A stretch of DNA of 7,817 bases, from assembly GCA_024304875.1 (NCBI GenBank), contig JAMWZF010000135.1, forward strand, positions 1 to 7,817, in the 5' to 3' direction. Origin of the DNA: Paracoccaceae bacterium. Lineage in GTDB: Bacteria; Pseudomonadota; Alphaproteobacteria; Rhodobacterales; Rhodobacteraceae. The notes under the pieces were generated by a model. That model did no database searches and was not told the DNA's origin. It saw nothing but the letters and a program-made list of their open reading frames with translations. The stretch's first letter is position 1. The number at the start of each line of letters is the position of its first letter. The translations under genes and the position numbers were made by a program. Positions 1-6,403 of the stretch are shown one piece after another.

Positions 1-10
1 TAAGAGACAG
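1..10 (+). other. Probable Tn5/Nextera adapter remnant
   Basis: The bases TAAGAGACAG are identical to the last ten bases of the 19-base Tn5 mosaic end used in tagmentation libraries. They sit exactly at the window edge and place an in-frame TAA directly in front of an otherwise open permease reading frame. A chance match of ten bases at this exact place is unlikely. The genuine genomic sequence therefore probably begins at about position 11. Confidence 0.8.
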
Positions 11-12
11 GC

Positions 13-522
13 CTCGTCTTCGTGACCATCGCGGCCATCGTGGCGCGGAACCTCACCCGCGGGTCCGTGGGCCGGCAGTGGATGGCGATCCGCGACATGG
101 ACATCGCGGCCGAGATCATCGGGGTGAACCCGCTGAAGGCCAAGCTGACGGCCTTCGCCGTGTCGTCCTTCTTCGTCGGGATCTCGGGCGCGCTGTTCTT
201 CGCCGTCTACCTCGGCGCGGTGGAGGTGGGGAGCGCCTTCGGCATCCAGAAGTCGTTCCTTGTCCTCTTCATGATCATCATCGGCGGTCTGGGCAGCATC
301 TTCGGGTCCTTCGCCGGGGCGGCGTTCCTCGTCCTGCTGCCTGTGCTGCTCAAGGCCATCGGCGTGGACCTGCTGGGCTGGCCGACGGATATCGTGGCGC
401 ACATTCAGCTCGTCGTCGTCGGCGGGCTGATCATCCTGTTCCTGGTCGCCGAACCGCACGGGCTGGCTCAGCTCTGGCGGGTGGCGAAGGAGAAACTGAG
501 GCTCTGGCCGTTCCCGCACTGA
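13..522 (+). CDS. livM: Branched-chain/aromatic-acid type ABC transporter permease, LivM family, C-terminal part
   Basis: This is one of the two inner-membrane permease subunits of a HAAT-family ABC importer. About 170 residues remain of a protein usually over 300 long, so the N-terminal half is missing beyond the left edge. The stretch reading GRQWMAIRDMDIAAEIIGV matches the conserved cytoplasmic loop of LivM proteins that contacts the ATPases. It is followed by hydrophobic helices, including a glycine-rich one (FMIIIGGLGSIFGSFAGAAF) and a last one (QLVVVGGLIILFLVAEPHG). The frame is open upstream of the GTG at 22 as far as the adapter-like bases, so that GTG is almost certainly internal and the gene is truncated by the contig end. 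It lies 59 bases before the binding-protein gene, in the usual permease, binding protein, ATPase order. The family is clear; the substrate is not. Confidence 0.9.
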   Translation, partial: LVFVTIAAIVARNLTRGSVGRQWMAIRDMDIAAEIIGVNPLKAKLTAFAVSSFFVGISGALFFAVYLGAVEVGSAFGIQKSFLVLFMIIIGGLGSIFGSFAGAAFLVLLPVLLKAIGVDLLGWPTDIVAHIQLVVVGGLIILFLVAEPHGLAQLWRVAKEKLRLWPFPH

Positions 523-566
523 GGAGGCGCGGGCCGGCGAGAGCGCAACATCGGATAAAAACCCAA

Positions 567-574
567 GGGAGGAG
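567..574 (+). promoter_or_regulatory. Shine-Dalgarno site of the binding-protein gene
   Basis: GGGAGGAG lies seven bases before the ATG at 582. It is a strong ribosome binding site and fixes the start there, although the frame stays open far upstream. A second ATG at 588 lies two codons further in and is less well spaced. Confidence 0.8.
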
Positions 575-581
575 ACACCCG

Positions 582-1865
582 ATGACGATGAAGAAACTGG
601 CCGCCATGGCGGCCCTGACACTGGCGGCGGCCCCGGCCGCGGCCGAACTGGTGATCCCGGACCTCAGCTACCGGACCGGCCCCTATGCCGCCGGCGGCAC
701 GCCGTTCTCGGACGGCTACCAGGATTACTTCGCCCTCTTGAACGCCCGCGACGGCGGCATCGGCGGCGAGGAGATCCGGCTGATCGAATGCGAGACCGCC
801 TACGACACCGAGCGCGGGGTGGAGTGCTACGAATCCACCAAGGGCGAGGGCGCGCTGGTCTACCAGCCGCTGTCGACCGGCATCACCTACCAGCTGATCC
901 CCAAGGCAGAGGCCGACGGCATCCCGCTTCACACCATGGGCTACGGCCGGACCTCGGCCGCCAATGGCGCGGTCTTCGGGAACGTCTTCAACTACCCGGC
1001 GAACTACTGGGACGCCGCCTCGGTCGCGATCAACTACCTGCTCGACCAGAACGACGGCAGCCTCGAGGGCAAGACCATCGCGCTGGTCTACCACAACTCC
1101 GCCTACGGCAAGGAGCCGATCCGCACGCTGGAAGAGCTGGCCGAGATGCACGGGTTCAATCTGACCCAGATCGCCGTGGATCACCCCGGGCAGGAGCAGA
1201 AGTCCCAGTGGCTTCAGATCCGGCGCGAGCGGCCCGACTACGTCATCATGTGGGGCTGGGGCGTGATGAACCAGGTCGCCGTGCAGGAAGCGGCGAACAT
1301 CGGCTACCCGATGGACCAGTTCATCGGCAACTGGTGGGCCGGGGCCGAGCATGACGTGACCCCCGCCGGCGCCGCCGCGGACGGCTACCTGTCGCTCAAC
1401 ATGAACCGGATCAACCCCGATTACCCGGTCTTCGACGAGATCCGGACCCTCGTGCACGACGCAGGGAACGCAGCCGGGGACGGCTCCCACGTGGGCTCGG
1501 TGCTTTATACCCGGGGCATGTACGCCGCGATGCTGGCGGCCGAGGCGATCGAGACCGCGCAGGAAATCCACGGCGTGTCCGAGATCACCCCGGCGATGAT
1601 GCGCGACGGGATGGAGGCCCTTGAGGTCACCGAGGCCACGATGGAGGAATGGGGCGCCCCCGGCATCGGGCCGGTGTTCTCGGTCTCCTGCGCCGACCAC
1701 GGCGGATCGGGCCTCGGCATCGTCCAGCAGTGGGACGCGGATGCCGGCCAGTTCGTCGCCCTGACGGACTACATCGCGCCGGACGACAGCGTGATCGAGC
1801 CGCTGGTGGAAGAGGACAGCATGGCCTACGCCGCCGAGAACGGCATCGAGCCCGGCTGCAACTGA
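582..1865 (+). CDS. Periplasmic substrate-binding protein of a HAAT-family ABC transporter
   Basis: This secreted protein of 427 residues captures the solute in the periplasm and delivers it to the LivM/LivH-type permeases. The N-terminus is a standard signal peptide: MTMKK, a hydrophobic Ala/Leu core, and a likely cut after AAA at residue 21. There is no lipobox, so it is predicted soluble. The mature protein has the features of the Peripla_BP_6/LivJ fold: an early segment SDGYQDYFALLN, a loop containing QPLSTGITYQLIPKA, and the lobe-2 stretch IALVYHNSAYGKEPI. Four cysteines (70, 82, 370 and 426) suggest two disulfides. The LivM fragment lies upstream and a LivF-type ATPase downstream, beyond a hairpin. 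The neighbouring ligase-like gene points to a carboxylic or aromatic acid rather than a free amino acid, but the ligand cannot be read from sequence. Confidence 0.92.
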   Translation: MTMKKLAAMAALTLAAAPAAAELVIPDLSYRTGPYAAGGTPFSDGYQDYFALLNARDGGIGGEEIRLIECETAYDTERGVECYESTKGEGALVYQPLSTGITYQLIPKAEADGIPLHTMGYGRTSAANGAVFGNVFNYPANYWDAASVAINYLLDQNDGSLEGKTIALVYHNSAYGKEPIRTLEELAEMHGFNLTQIAVDHPGQEQKSQWLQIRRERPDYVIMWGWGVMNQVAVQEAANIGYPMDQFIGNWWAGAEHDVTPAGAAADGYLSLNMNRINPDYPVFDEIRTLVHDAGNAAGDGSHVGSVLYTRGMYAAMLAAEAIETAQEIHGVSEITPAMMRDGMEALEVTEATMEEWGAPGIGPVFSVSCADHGGSGLGIVQQWDADAGQFVALTDYIAPDDSVIEPLVEEDSMAYAAENGIEPGCN

Positions 1866-1875
1866 TGCGAGACAC

Positions 1876-1922
1876 CCCCGGGCGGCGGCACATGCGGCCG
1901 CCCGGGGAATTTGCGTTTTTTT
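1876..1922 (+). terminator. Strong hairpin with T-run: terminator or attenuator after the binding-protein gene
   Basis: The arms CCCCGGGCGGC (1876-1886) and GCCGCCCGGGG (1897-1907) are perfectly complementary over 11 bases, with a 10-base loop. A run of seven T follows at 1916-1922, eight bases past the stem. The shape is that of a Rho-independent terminator, with the T-run set slightly far from the stem. It lies inside an otherwise continuous operon, so partial termination or protection of the binding-protein mRNA from 3' decay is likelier than a full stop. Such sites often keep binding-protein levels above those of the membrane complex. Confidence 0.75.
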
Positions 1923-1964
1923 GCCAAAGTGAAGGGGGAGCGGCGCGCGCCGGCTCCCGCCCGC

Positions 1965-1971
1965 GAGGAGG
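1965..1971 (+). promoter_or_regulatory. Shine-Dalgarno site that sets the LivF start
   Basis: GAGGAGG lies five bases before the ATG at 1977. It supports this start over the in-frame TTG at 1911, which lies just past the hairpin and would add an unfamiliar Arg/Ala-rich leader of 22 residues. Confidence 0.8.
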
Positions 1972-1976
1972 CCGAG

Positions 1977-2804
1977 ATGCTGGATACCGCGAAGCCGCAG
2001 GTGGAGACCCTCCTCGAGGTCAACAACATCGAGGTGATCTACAATCACGTCATCCTCGTGCTGAAGGGTGTCTCCCTTACCGTTCCCAAGGGGGGCATCA
2101 CCGCGCTTCTGGGCGGCAACGGGGCGGGCAAGACGACGACGCTCAAGGCGATCTCCAACCTCCTGCATTCCGAGCGGGGGGAAGTCACCAAGGGGTCCAT
2201 CGTCTACCGGGGCGAGCGGGTGCAGGACCTGTCACCCGAGGCACTGGTCAAGCGCGGCGTGGTGCAGGTGATGGAGGGCCGGCACTGCTTCGAGCATCTG
2301 ACCGTCGAGGAGAACCTGCTGACCGGCGCCTACACCCGGACAGGCGGGCGGGCCGGGGTGCAGGCGGACCTCGAGATGGTCTACGACTATTTTCCCCGGC
2401 TGAAGGAGCGCCGGTCGTCCCAGGCGGGCTATACCTCGGGGGGCGAACAGCAGATGACCGCCATCGGCCGCGCCCTGATGTCCCGGCCCGAGATGATCCT
2501 GCTGGACGAACCCTCGATGGGTCTCGCGCCCCAGCTGGTCGAGCAGATCTTCGAGATCGTGAAGCGTCTGAACGAGGAGCAGGGTGTGACCTTCCTGCTG
2601 GCCGAACAGAACACCAATGTCGCCCTGCGCTTCGCCCACCAGGGGTTCATCCTGGAATCGGGGCGGGTGGTGATGGACGGCCCCGCCGCGGACCTGCGCG
2701 AGAACCCGGACGTGAAGGAGTTCTACCTCGGCGTCTCGGACGAGGGCCGCAAGTCGTTCCGCGACGTGCGCAGCTACCGCCGCCGCAAGCGCTGGCTGAG
2801 CTGA
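1977..2804 (+). CDS. livF: LivF-type ABC transporter ATP-binding protein
   Basis: This cytoplasmic ATPase of 275 residues powers the importer formed with the upstream permease and binding protein. All nucleotide-binding motifs are visible: Walker A GGNGAGKT (46-53), Q-loop Gln97 in VVQVMEGR, signature TSGGEQQ (153-159), Walker B MILLDEPS with Asp177 and Glu178, and the LivF-typical AEQN in place of a canonical switch histidine. The signature begins with Thr rather than the usual Leu. At 275 residues it exceeds a typical LivF of about 235-240: it has some ten extra N-terminal residues and a strongly basic C-terminal tail (FRDVRSYRRRKRWLS). As far as I recall, such tails are usual in the LivF subgroup linked to ligase-like genes. 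The gene lies 33 bases before the ThpR gene and is probably co-transcribed with it. Confidence 0.93.
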   Translation: MLDTAKPQVETLLEVNNIEVIYNHVILVLKGVSLTVPKGGITALLGGNGAGKTTTLKAISNLLHSERGEVTKGSIVYRGERVQDLSPEALVKRGVVQVMEGRHCFEHLTVEENLLTGAYTRTGGRAGVQADLEMVYDYFPRLKERRSSQAGYTSGGEQQMTAIGRALMSRPEMILLDEPSMGLAPQLVEQIFEIVKRLNEEQGVTFLLAEQNTNVALRFAHQGFILESGRVVMDGPAADLRENPDVKEFYLGVSDEGRKSFRDVRSYRRRKRWLS

Positions 2805-2837
2805 GGTGCGGGGCTTCGCCCGGACCGCCGTCCCGCG

Positions 2838-3380
2838 GTGAGGAGTTTCGTCGCCGTCGAGCTGCCGGAGGGATTGCTCGGCCCTCTGCTTCGCCTGCAA
2901 GCGGGCCTGCCGGGCCGTCCGGTGCCCGAGGACAACCTGCATCTGACGCTGGCGTTTCTCGGCGACCTGGCGGAGCCGGAGCTGGAGGCGCTGCACGAGG
3001 CGCTGGCGGCCCGGTCGCTGGAGGCCTGCGAGCTGGCCGTCACGGGGATCGTGCCATTCGGCGGCCGGGCAGCGAAATTGATCGCGGCGGAGGTGGCGCC
3101 GACCGAAGGGCTGCATGACCTGCACAGGACCGTCCGGGCGGCGGCGCGGGAGGCCGGGATCGACCTGCCCCGCGAGCGGTTCCGGCCGCATGTGACGCTC
3201 ACCCGCTTCCGGGGGGCCGGCCCTGACCCGGCCGAGGCGGCGCGGCTCGACCGGGCCATGGCGGAGCAGGCCGGACTGCACCTGCCGACGGAGTGGGCGG
3301 CGGCGGTCGTTCTCGTCGGATCGACCTTGCGGCCCGAGGGCGCCCGGCACGAGGTGCTCGCCCGATATCCGCTGGGATGA
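2838..3380 (+). CDS. thpR: RNA 2',3'-cyclic phosphodiesterase (2'-5' RNA ligase family)
   Basis: This protein of 180 residues belongs to the 2H phosphoesterase superfamily, whose ThpR/LigT members open 2',3'-cyclic phosphates on RNA and can join 2'-5' RNA ends in vitro. Both catalytic HxTx motifs are intact: HLTLAFLG with His35 and Thr37, and HVTLTRF with His118 and Thr120. The N-terminus RSFVAVELPE is the typical first strand. The length is normal for the family. The start is a GTG at 2838; the ribosome site is weak, so translation may depend partly on coupling to the LivF gene 33 bases upstream. Its place between transporter and ligase-like genes has no obvious functional reason. The family assignment is secure; the physiological RNA substrate is unknown. 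Confidence 0.9.
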   Translation: MRSFVAVELPEGLLGPLLRLQAGLPGRPVPEDNLHLTLAFLGDLAEPELEALHEALAARSLEACELAVTGIVPFGGRAAKLIAAEVAPTEGLHDLHRTVRAAAREAGIDLPRERFRPHVTLTRFRGAGPDPAEAARLDRAMAEQAGLHLPTEWAAAVVLVGSTLRPEGARHEVLARYPLG

Positions 3381-3447
3381 CCCTGCCGGTATCGCTCGGC
3401 CCGCGGATGATATTGAATAGCGGCGACATGCCGGTGAGGGAGGACCG

Positions 3448-4659
3448 ATGACACACTACGACGACCTGGAGACCCGCGCGCCGGTCGAGCGCGCCGAGGC
3501 CCTGATCCGGGACCTGCCCCGCCAGATCGCGCGGGCGCAGGCCCTGCCGGGGTATGGCAGCCTGTCGGGTGTCAAGGCCGGGGAGATCACCTCGGTCGCG
3601 GCCCTGTCGGGCCTGCCGGTCCTGCGCAAGTCCGAGCTGGCGGAGGCGCAGAAGACACGCGATTTCGGCGGCTTCGCCGGGCCGGTCACGTCGTTCGACC
3701 ACGTCTTCCAGAGCCCCGGCCCGATCTACGAGCCGGGGAACACCGCGCACGACTGGTGGCGGTTCGGCCGGTTCCTGCATGCCTGCGGGATCGGCAGGGG
3801 CGACATCGTCCACAACTGCTTTTCCTACCACATGACGCCCGCGGGCCTCATGTTCGAGAACGGGGCGCGGGCCGTGGGCGCCACCGTCTTTCCCGCCGGC
3901 ACCGGCCAGACCGAGATGCAGGCGCGGGCGGCGGCCGAGATCGGCTGCACCGCCTATGCCGGCACGCCGGACTACCTGAAACAGATCATCGAGGCGATGG
4001 AGGCGGCGAAGCTGCCCGTCGCCTTCGGCAAGGCGGCCGTGTCGGGCGGGGCGCTGTTTCCCTCCCTGCGCGAGTGGTACGCCGAGCGGGGGATCACCTG
4101 CCTTCAGGCCTATGCCACCGCCGACCTCGGCAACATCGCCTTTGAGTCGGCGGCGGGCGAGGGGCTGATCGTGGACGAGGGAGTGATCGTCGAGATCGTC
4201 ACCCCCGGTACCGGCGACCCGGTGCCCGAGGGCGAGGTGGGCGAGGTCGTGGTCACCACGCTGAACCCCGATTACCCGCTGATCCGCTTTGCCACCGGCG
4301 ACCTCAGCGCCGTCCTTCCGGGCGTCTCGCCCTGCGGTCGCACCAACATGCGGATCAAGGGCTGGATGGGCCGCGCCGACCAGACGACCAAGATCAAGGG
4401 CATGTTCGTGCGGCCCGAGCAGGTGGCCGACCTCGTCGCCCGGCTGGGCGCCGAGCGCGCCCGCGTCATCGCGGACCGGGAGGGCGAGAGCGACACCATG
4501 CTGGTGCAGGTGGAAACCGGCCGGCCGAGCGATACATCCGATGTGGAAGCCGCGGTTCGCGATGTGCTCAAGCTGCGCGGCACGGTCGAGGTGCTTCCCC
4601 CCGGCAGCCTGCCCCGCGACGGCCTCGTCATCGAGGATCGCCGCACCTACGAGACCTGA
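3448..4659 (+). CDS. Phenylacetate-CoA-ligase-like (ANL superfamily) protein with altered active-site motifs
   Basis: The protein has 403 residues, against about 430 for PaaK. Genuine PaaK enzymes activate phenylacetate with ATP and CoA. Family features are visible: SGGALFPSLREWY in the middle, ATADLG (223-228) near the aromatic A5 position, the FATGDLS motif (281-287) that normally holds the ribose of ATP, and the hinge GRADQTTKIKG (308-318). At the place of the phosphate-binding SSGTTG loop it reads QSPGPIYEPG (88-97). The C-terminal GKAKR segment with the catalytic lysine is also missing: the end runs LPRDGLVIEDRR (388-399). Adenylation chemistry may therefore be altered or lost. The ATG at 3448 has a strong ribosome site (GAGGGAGG, 3436-3443). 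The gene follows ThpR by 67 bases and probably belongs functionally with the importer. Family placement is firm; activity is not. Confidence 0.85.
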   Translation: MTHYDDLETRAPVERAEALIRDLPRQIARAQALPGYGSLSGVKAGEITSVAALSGLPVLRKSELAEAQKTRDFGGFAGPVTSFDHVFQSPGPIYEPGNTAHDWWRFGRFLHACGIGRGDIVHNCFSYHMTPAGLMFENGARAVGATVFPAGTGQTEMQARAAAEIGCTAYAGTPDYLKQIIEAMEAAKLPVAFGKAAVSGGALFPSLREWYAERGITCLQAYATADLGNIAFESAAGEGLIVDEGVIVEIVTPGTGDPVPEGEVGEVVVTTLNPDYPLIRFATGDLSAVLPGVSPCGRTNMRIKGWMGRADQTTKIKGMFVRPEQVADLVARLGAERARVIADREGESDTMLVQVETGRPSDTSDVEAAVRDVLKLRGTVEVLPPGSLPRDGLVIEDRRTYET

Positions 4660-4670
4660 CCCGAAAGGCC
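4659..4670 (+). promoter_or_regulatory. 12-base leader with ribosome site, shared with the convergent gene
   Basis: ACCCGAAAGGCC starts at the last base of the preceding stop codon and lies seven bases before the ATG at 4678. Its GAAAGG core can act as the Shine-Dalgarno site. The identical 12 bases precede the - strand gene at 7667-7678. Confidence 0.5.
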
Positions 4671-4677
4671 CGCCTCC

Positions 4678-6339
4678 ATGCGCATCCTTCTGACCGCCCT
4701 GACCCTGACGATCCTGCCGCTGGCCGCGGCCGCGCAGGATGCCGCCCTGCTCCTCGGCAACGACCGCTACGATTCTCTCGGCCGGGTCTCCGGCGCAGGA
4801 AACATGATCGAGGCGGAGGACGGCTTGCAGGACCTCGGCTTCGAGGTGGCGGCGGTGCGGAACGGGCGGGCCTCGCAGATTTCGTCCGAACTGGACGATT
4901 TCGCCGACCGGGCGGGAGATGCGGACCAGCTTGTGGTCGGCCTCGCCGGGCGCTTCGTCACCGACGGGACGCGGACATGGTTCCTGCTGACGGACGCGGC
5001 ATATCCGACCCTGTTCGGCATGGACGCGAGTGCCGTTTCCGTGGATGCGCTGCTGACGGTTCTGGGGTCCAAGCCGGGGCGGGCCGTTCTGGTGCTCGCC
5101 GGCGACGGCGGCGATGACGACTACGGCCCGTTCCTGCGCGAAGGCATCGGCGACCTGGCCATCCCGCAGGGGGTGACAGTGATCTCGGGCCCGATCCGGG
5201 CCACCACGGCCTTCGCCCGGGGCGAGCTGGTGGATGAGGGCGCCGACCTGGTCGAGGCGGCGCTGGACCGCGACCTCACCCTTGCCGGCTACCTCCCGGC
5301 CAGACTGGTGCTGGTGCCTGGCGAGGTCGAGGCGGCCCAGCCCGCGGCGCCGGCCGGGCCCGACCCGGCGGCGGACGCGCGCGGCTGGCAGGTGGCCCAG
5401 CGGGCCGACAACGCCGCGGGCTACCGGGCCTACCTCGAGGCGTTTCCCAACGGCCGCAACGTGAGCGAGGCGCAGGACCGGCTGGAGGCGATCCTGGCCG
5501 AGCCCAACCGCGCCGACCGGCTGGCCGAGGAGGGGCTGAACCTCACCCGCGCCGAGCGCCGGCAGATCCAGGAGAACCTGACAGTCCTCGACTTCAACAC
5601 GCGCGGCATCGACGGCATCTTCGGCCCCGGCACCCGGACCGCCGTGACCAACTGGCAGCAGCAGAACGGCTATCCCCAGACATCCTACCTCAACCGCGAG
5701 CAGATCGCGCGGCTGGCCGGTCAGGCCTCGCGCCGCCGGTCCGAGATCGCGGCGGCGGAGCGCGCCCGGCAGGAGGAAGAGGCCCGCGCCGACCGCGCCT
5801 TCTGGGACGAGACCGGCGCCCGCGGCGATGCAGCGGGCTACCGTGCCTATCTCGAGCGGTTCCCGGACGGTATCTATTCGGAGATCGCCCAGGACAACCT
5901 CGACGCCATCGAGGAGGAACGCCGCGCAGAGGCCGCCGCGCAGGACCGGACCGCCTGGGACCGCGCCCGGACCGCGGACACCGAGGCCGCCTATGTCACC
6001 TACCTGCGGGACTTCCCCGAAGGCGCCTTCCGCACGGAGGCGCAGGCGGCTCTGGCCCTGATCCGGGAGCCCCAGGGGCCATCCGAGGCCGAGGTGGACG
6101 AAGCCCGCCAGGCCGAGCGCCGGTTGCAGCTGAACCCGATCACCACGCGGCTGGTCGAGGCCAAGCTGGCTGATTTCGGGATGAACCCGGGCCGGGTGGA
6201 TGGCGATTTCGACCAGAACACCCGCCAGGCGATCCGCGCCTACCAGGAGCGCCGCGGCCTGCCGGCGACGGGCTATCTCAGCGAGGCGACCGTGGTTCGG
6301 CTGCTGGCGGACAGCATCAACGACCTCCAGGGGAACTGA
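4678..6339 (+). CDS. Exported caspase-like (probably inactive) protein with 36-residue repeats and two peptidoglycan-binding domains
   Basis: The protein has 553 residues. A signal peptide (MRILLTALTLTILPL, likely cut after AAAA at 19) leads into a caspase/metacaspase-like domain at about 21-205: AALLLGNDRYDSL matches the first strand, and GLQDLGFEV and LDDFADRAG match later elements. The usual AGHG histidine is replaced (LAGRF, 89-93), and the DACR cysteine position reads LAGDG (140-144), so the domain looks catalytically dead. Next come repeat 1 (237-272), a peptidoglycan-binding domain (about 288-348, core IDGIFGPGTRTAV), a charged Arg/Glu-rich, perhaps coiled-coil linker (352-375), repeats 2 and 3 (376-411 and 427-462), and a second peptidoglycan-binding domain (about 486-545, core VDGDFDQNTRQAI). 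It is probably periplasmic and bound to the wall. It starts 18 bases after the ligase-like gene and converges with the PPC-repeat gene. Its function is unknown; a scaffold or sensor role is a guess. Confidence 0.85.
   Translation: MRILLTALTLTILPLAAAAQDAALLLGNDRYDSLGRVSGAGNMIEAEDGLQDLGFEVAAVRNGRASQISSELDDFADRAGDADQLVVGLAGRFVTDGTRTWFLLTDAAYPTLFGMDASAVSVDALLTVLGSKPGRAVLVLAGDGGDDDYGPFLREGIGDLAIPQGVTVISGPIRATTAFARGELVDEGADLVEAALDRDLTLAGYLPARLVLVPGEVEAAQPAAPAGPDPAADARGWQVAQRADNAAGYRAYLEAFPNGRNVSEAQDRLEAILAEPNRADRLAEEGLNLTRAERRQIQENLTVLDFNTRGIDGIFGPGTRTAVTNWQQQNGYPQTSYLNREQIARLAGQASRRRSEIAAAERARQEEEARADRAFWDETGARGDAAGYRAYLERFPDGIYSEIAQDNLDAIEEERRAEAAAQDRTAWDRARTADTEAAYVTYLRDFPEGAFRTEAQAALALIREPQGPSEAEVDEARQAERRLQLNPITTRLVEAKLADFGMNPGRVDGDFDQNTRQAIRAYQERRGLPATGYLSEATVVRLLADSINDLQGN
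5386..6063 (+). repeat. Three gapless 36-residue protein repeats (W-x11-Y-x2-YL-x2-FP-x-G)
   Basis: The units are at 5386-5493, 5803-5910 and 5956-6063, encoding residues 237-272, 376-411 and 427-462. Each fits W-x11-Y-x2-YL-x2-FP-x-G-x5-AQ-x2-L-x2-I without a gap. A peptidoglycan-binding domain and a charged linker separate the first unit from the other two. Similar FP-x-G helical repeats are known beside bacterial caspase-like domains. Confidence 0.85.
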
Positions 6340-6355
6340 CGCCCGCCCCGACGGC

Positions 6356-6376
6356 GTCCGGGCCCCGAGCCTGGAC
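6356..6376. terminator. Possible weak bidirectional terminator between convergent genes
   Basis: In the 64-base gap between the two convergent stop codons, GTCCGGGC (6356-6363) pairs with GCCTGGAC (6369-6376), with one G-T wobble and a 5-base loop. No T-run follows on either strand, so intrinsic termination is doubtful. The hairpin may only mark the 3' ends. Confidence 0.35.
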
Positions 6377-6403
6377 CCCGACGACACAAGGCGCGGAAAC
6401 CCC

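Noticed and set aside
1911..1976. Upstream TTG start for the LivF gene
   Set aside because: It lies at the edge of the terminator-like T-run, has no ribosome site, and would add a leader unlike LivF proteins. The ATG at 1977 has GAGGAGG at good spacing.
468..2168. A 566-codon - strand frame and similar long + strand frames at 1649-3118 and 6200-7705
   Set aside because: All overlap genes with clear family motifs, have low-complexity composition, and lack ribosome sites or domains.
2809..2825. Small hairpin (GGGC-TTC-GCCC) between livF and thpR
   Set aside because: The stem is only four bases with no T-run, which is common by chance at this GC content.
3381..3447. A promoter before the ligase-like gene, suggested by the AT-rich patch near 3409-3420
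   Set aside because: No -35 element at suitable spacing could be found, and the patch fits a -10 box poorly.
3199..6387. A 1062-codon open frame on the - strand
   Set aside because: It runs antisense to three well-supported genes, is dominated by Gly/Arg/Ala/Leu, and shows no recognisable motif. Such open antisense frames are usual in DNA of this GC content.
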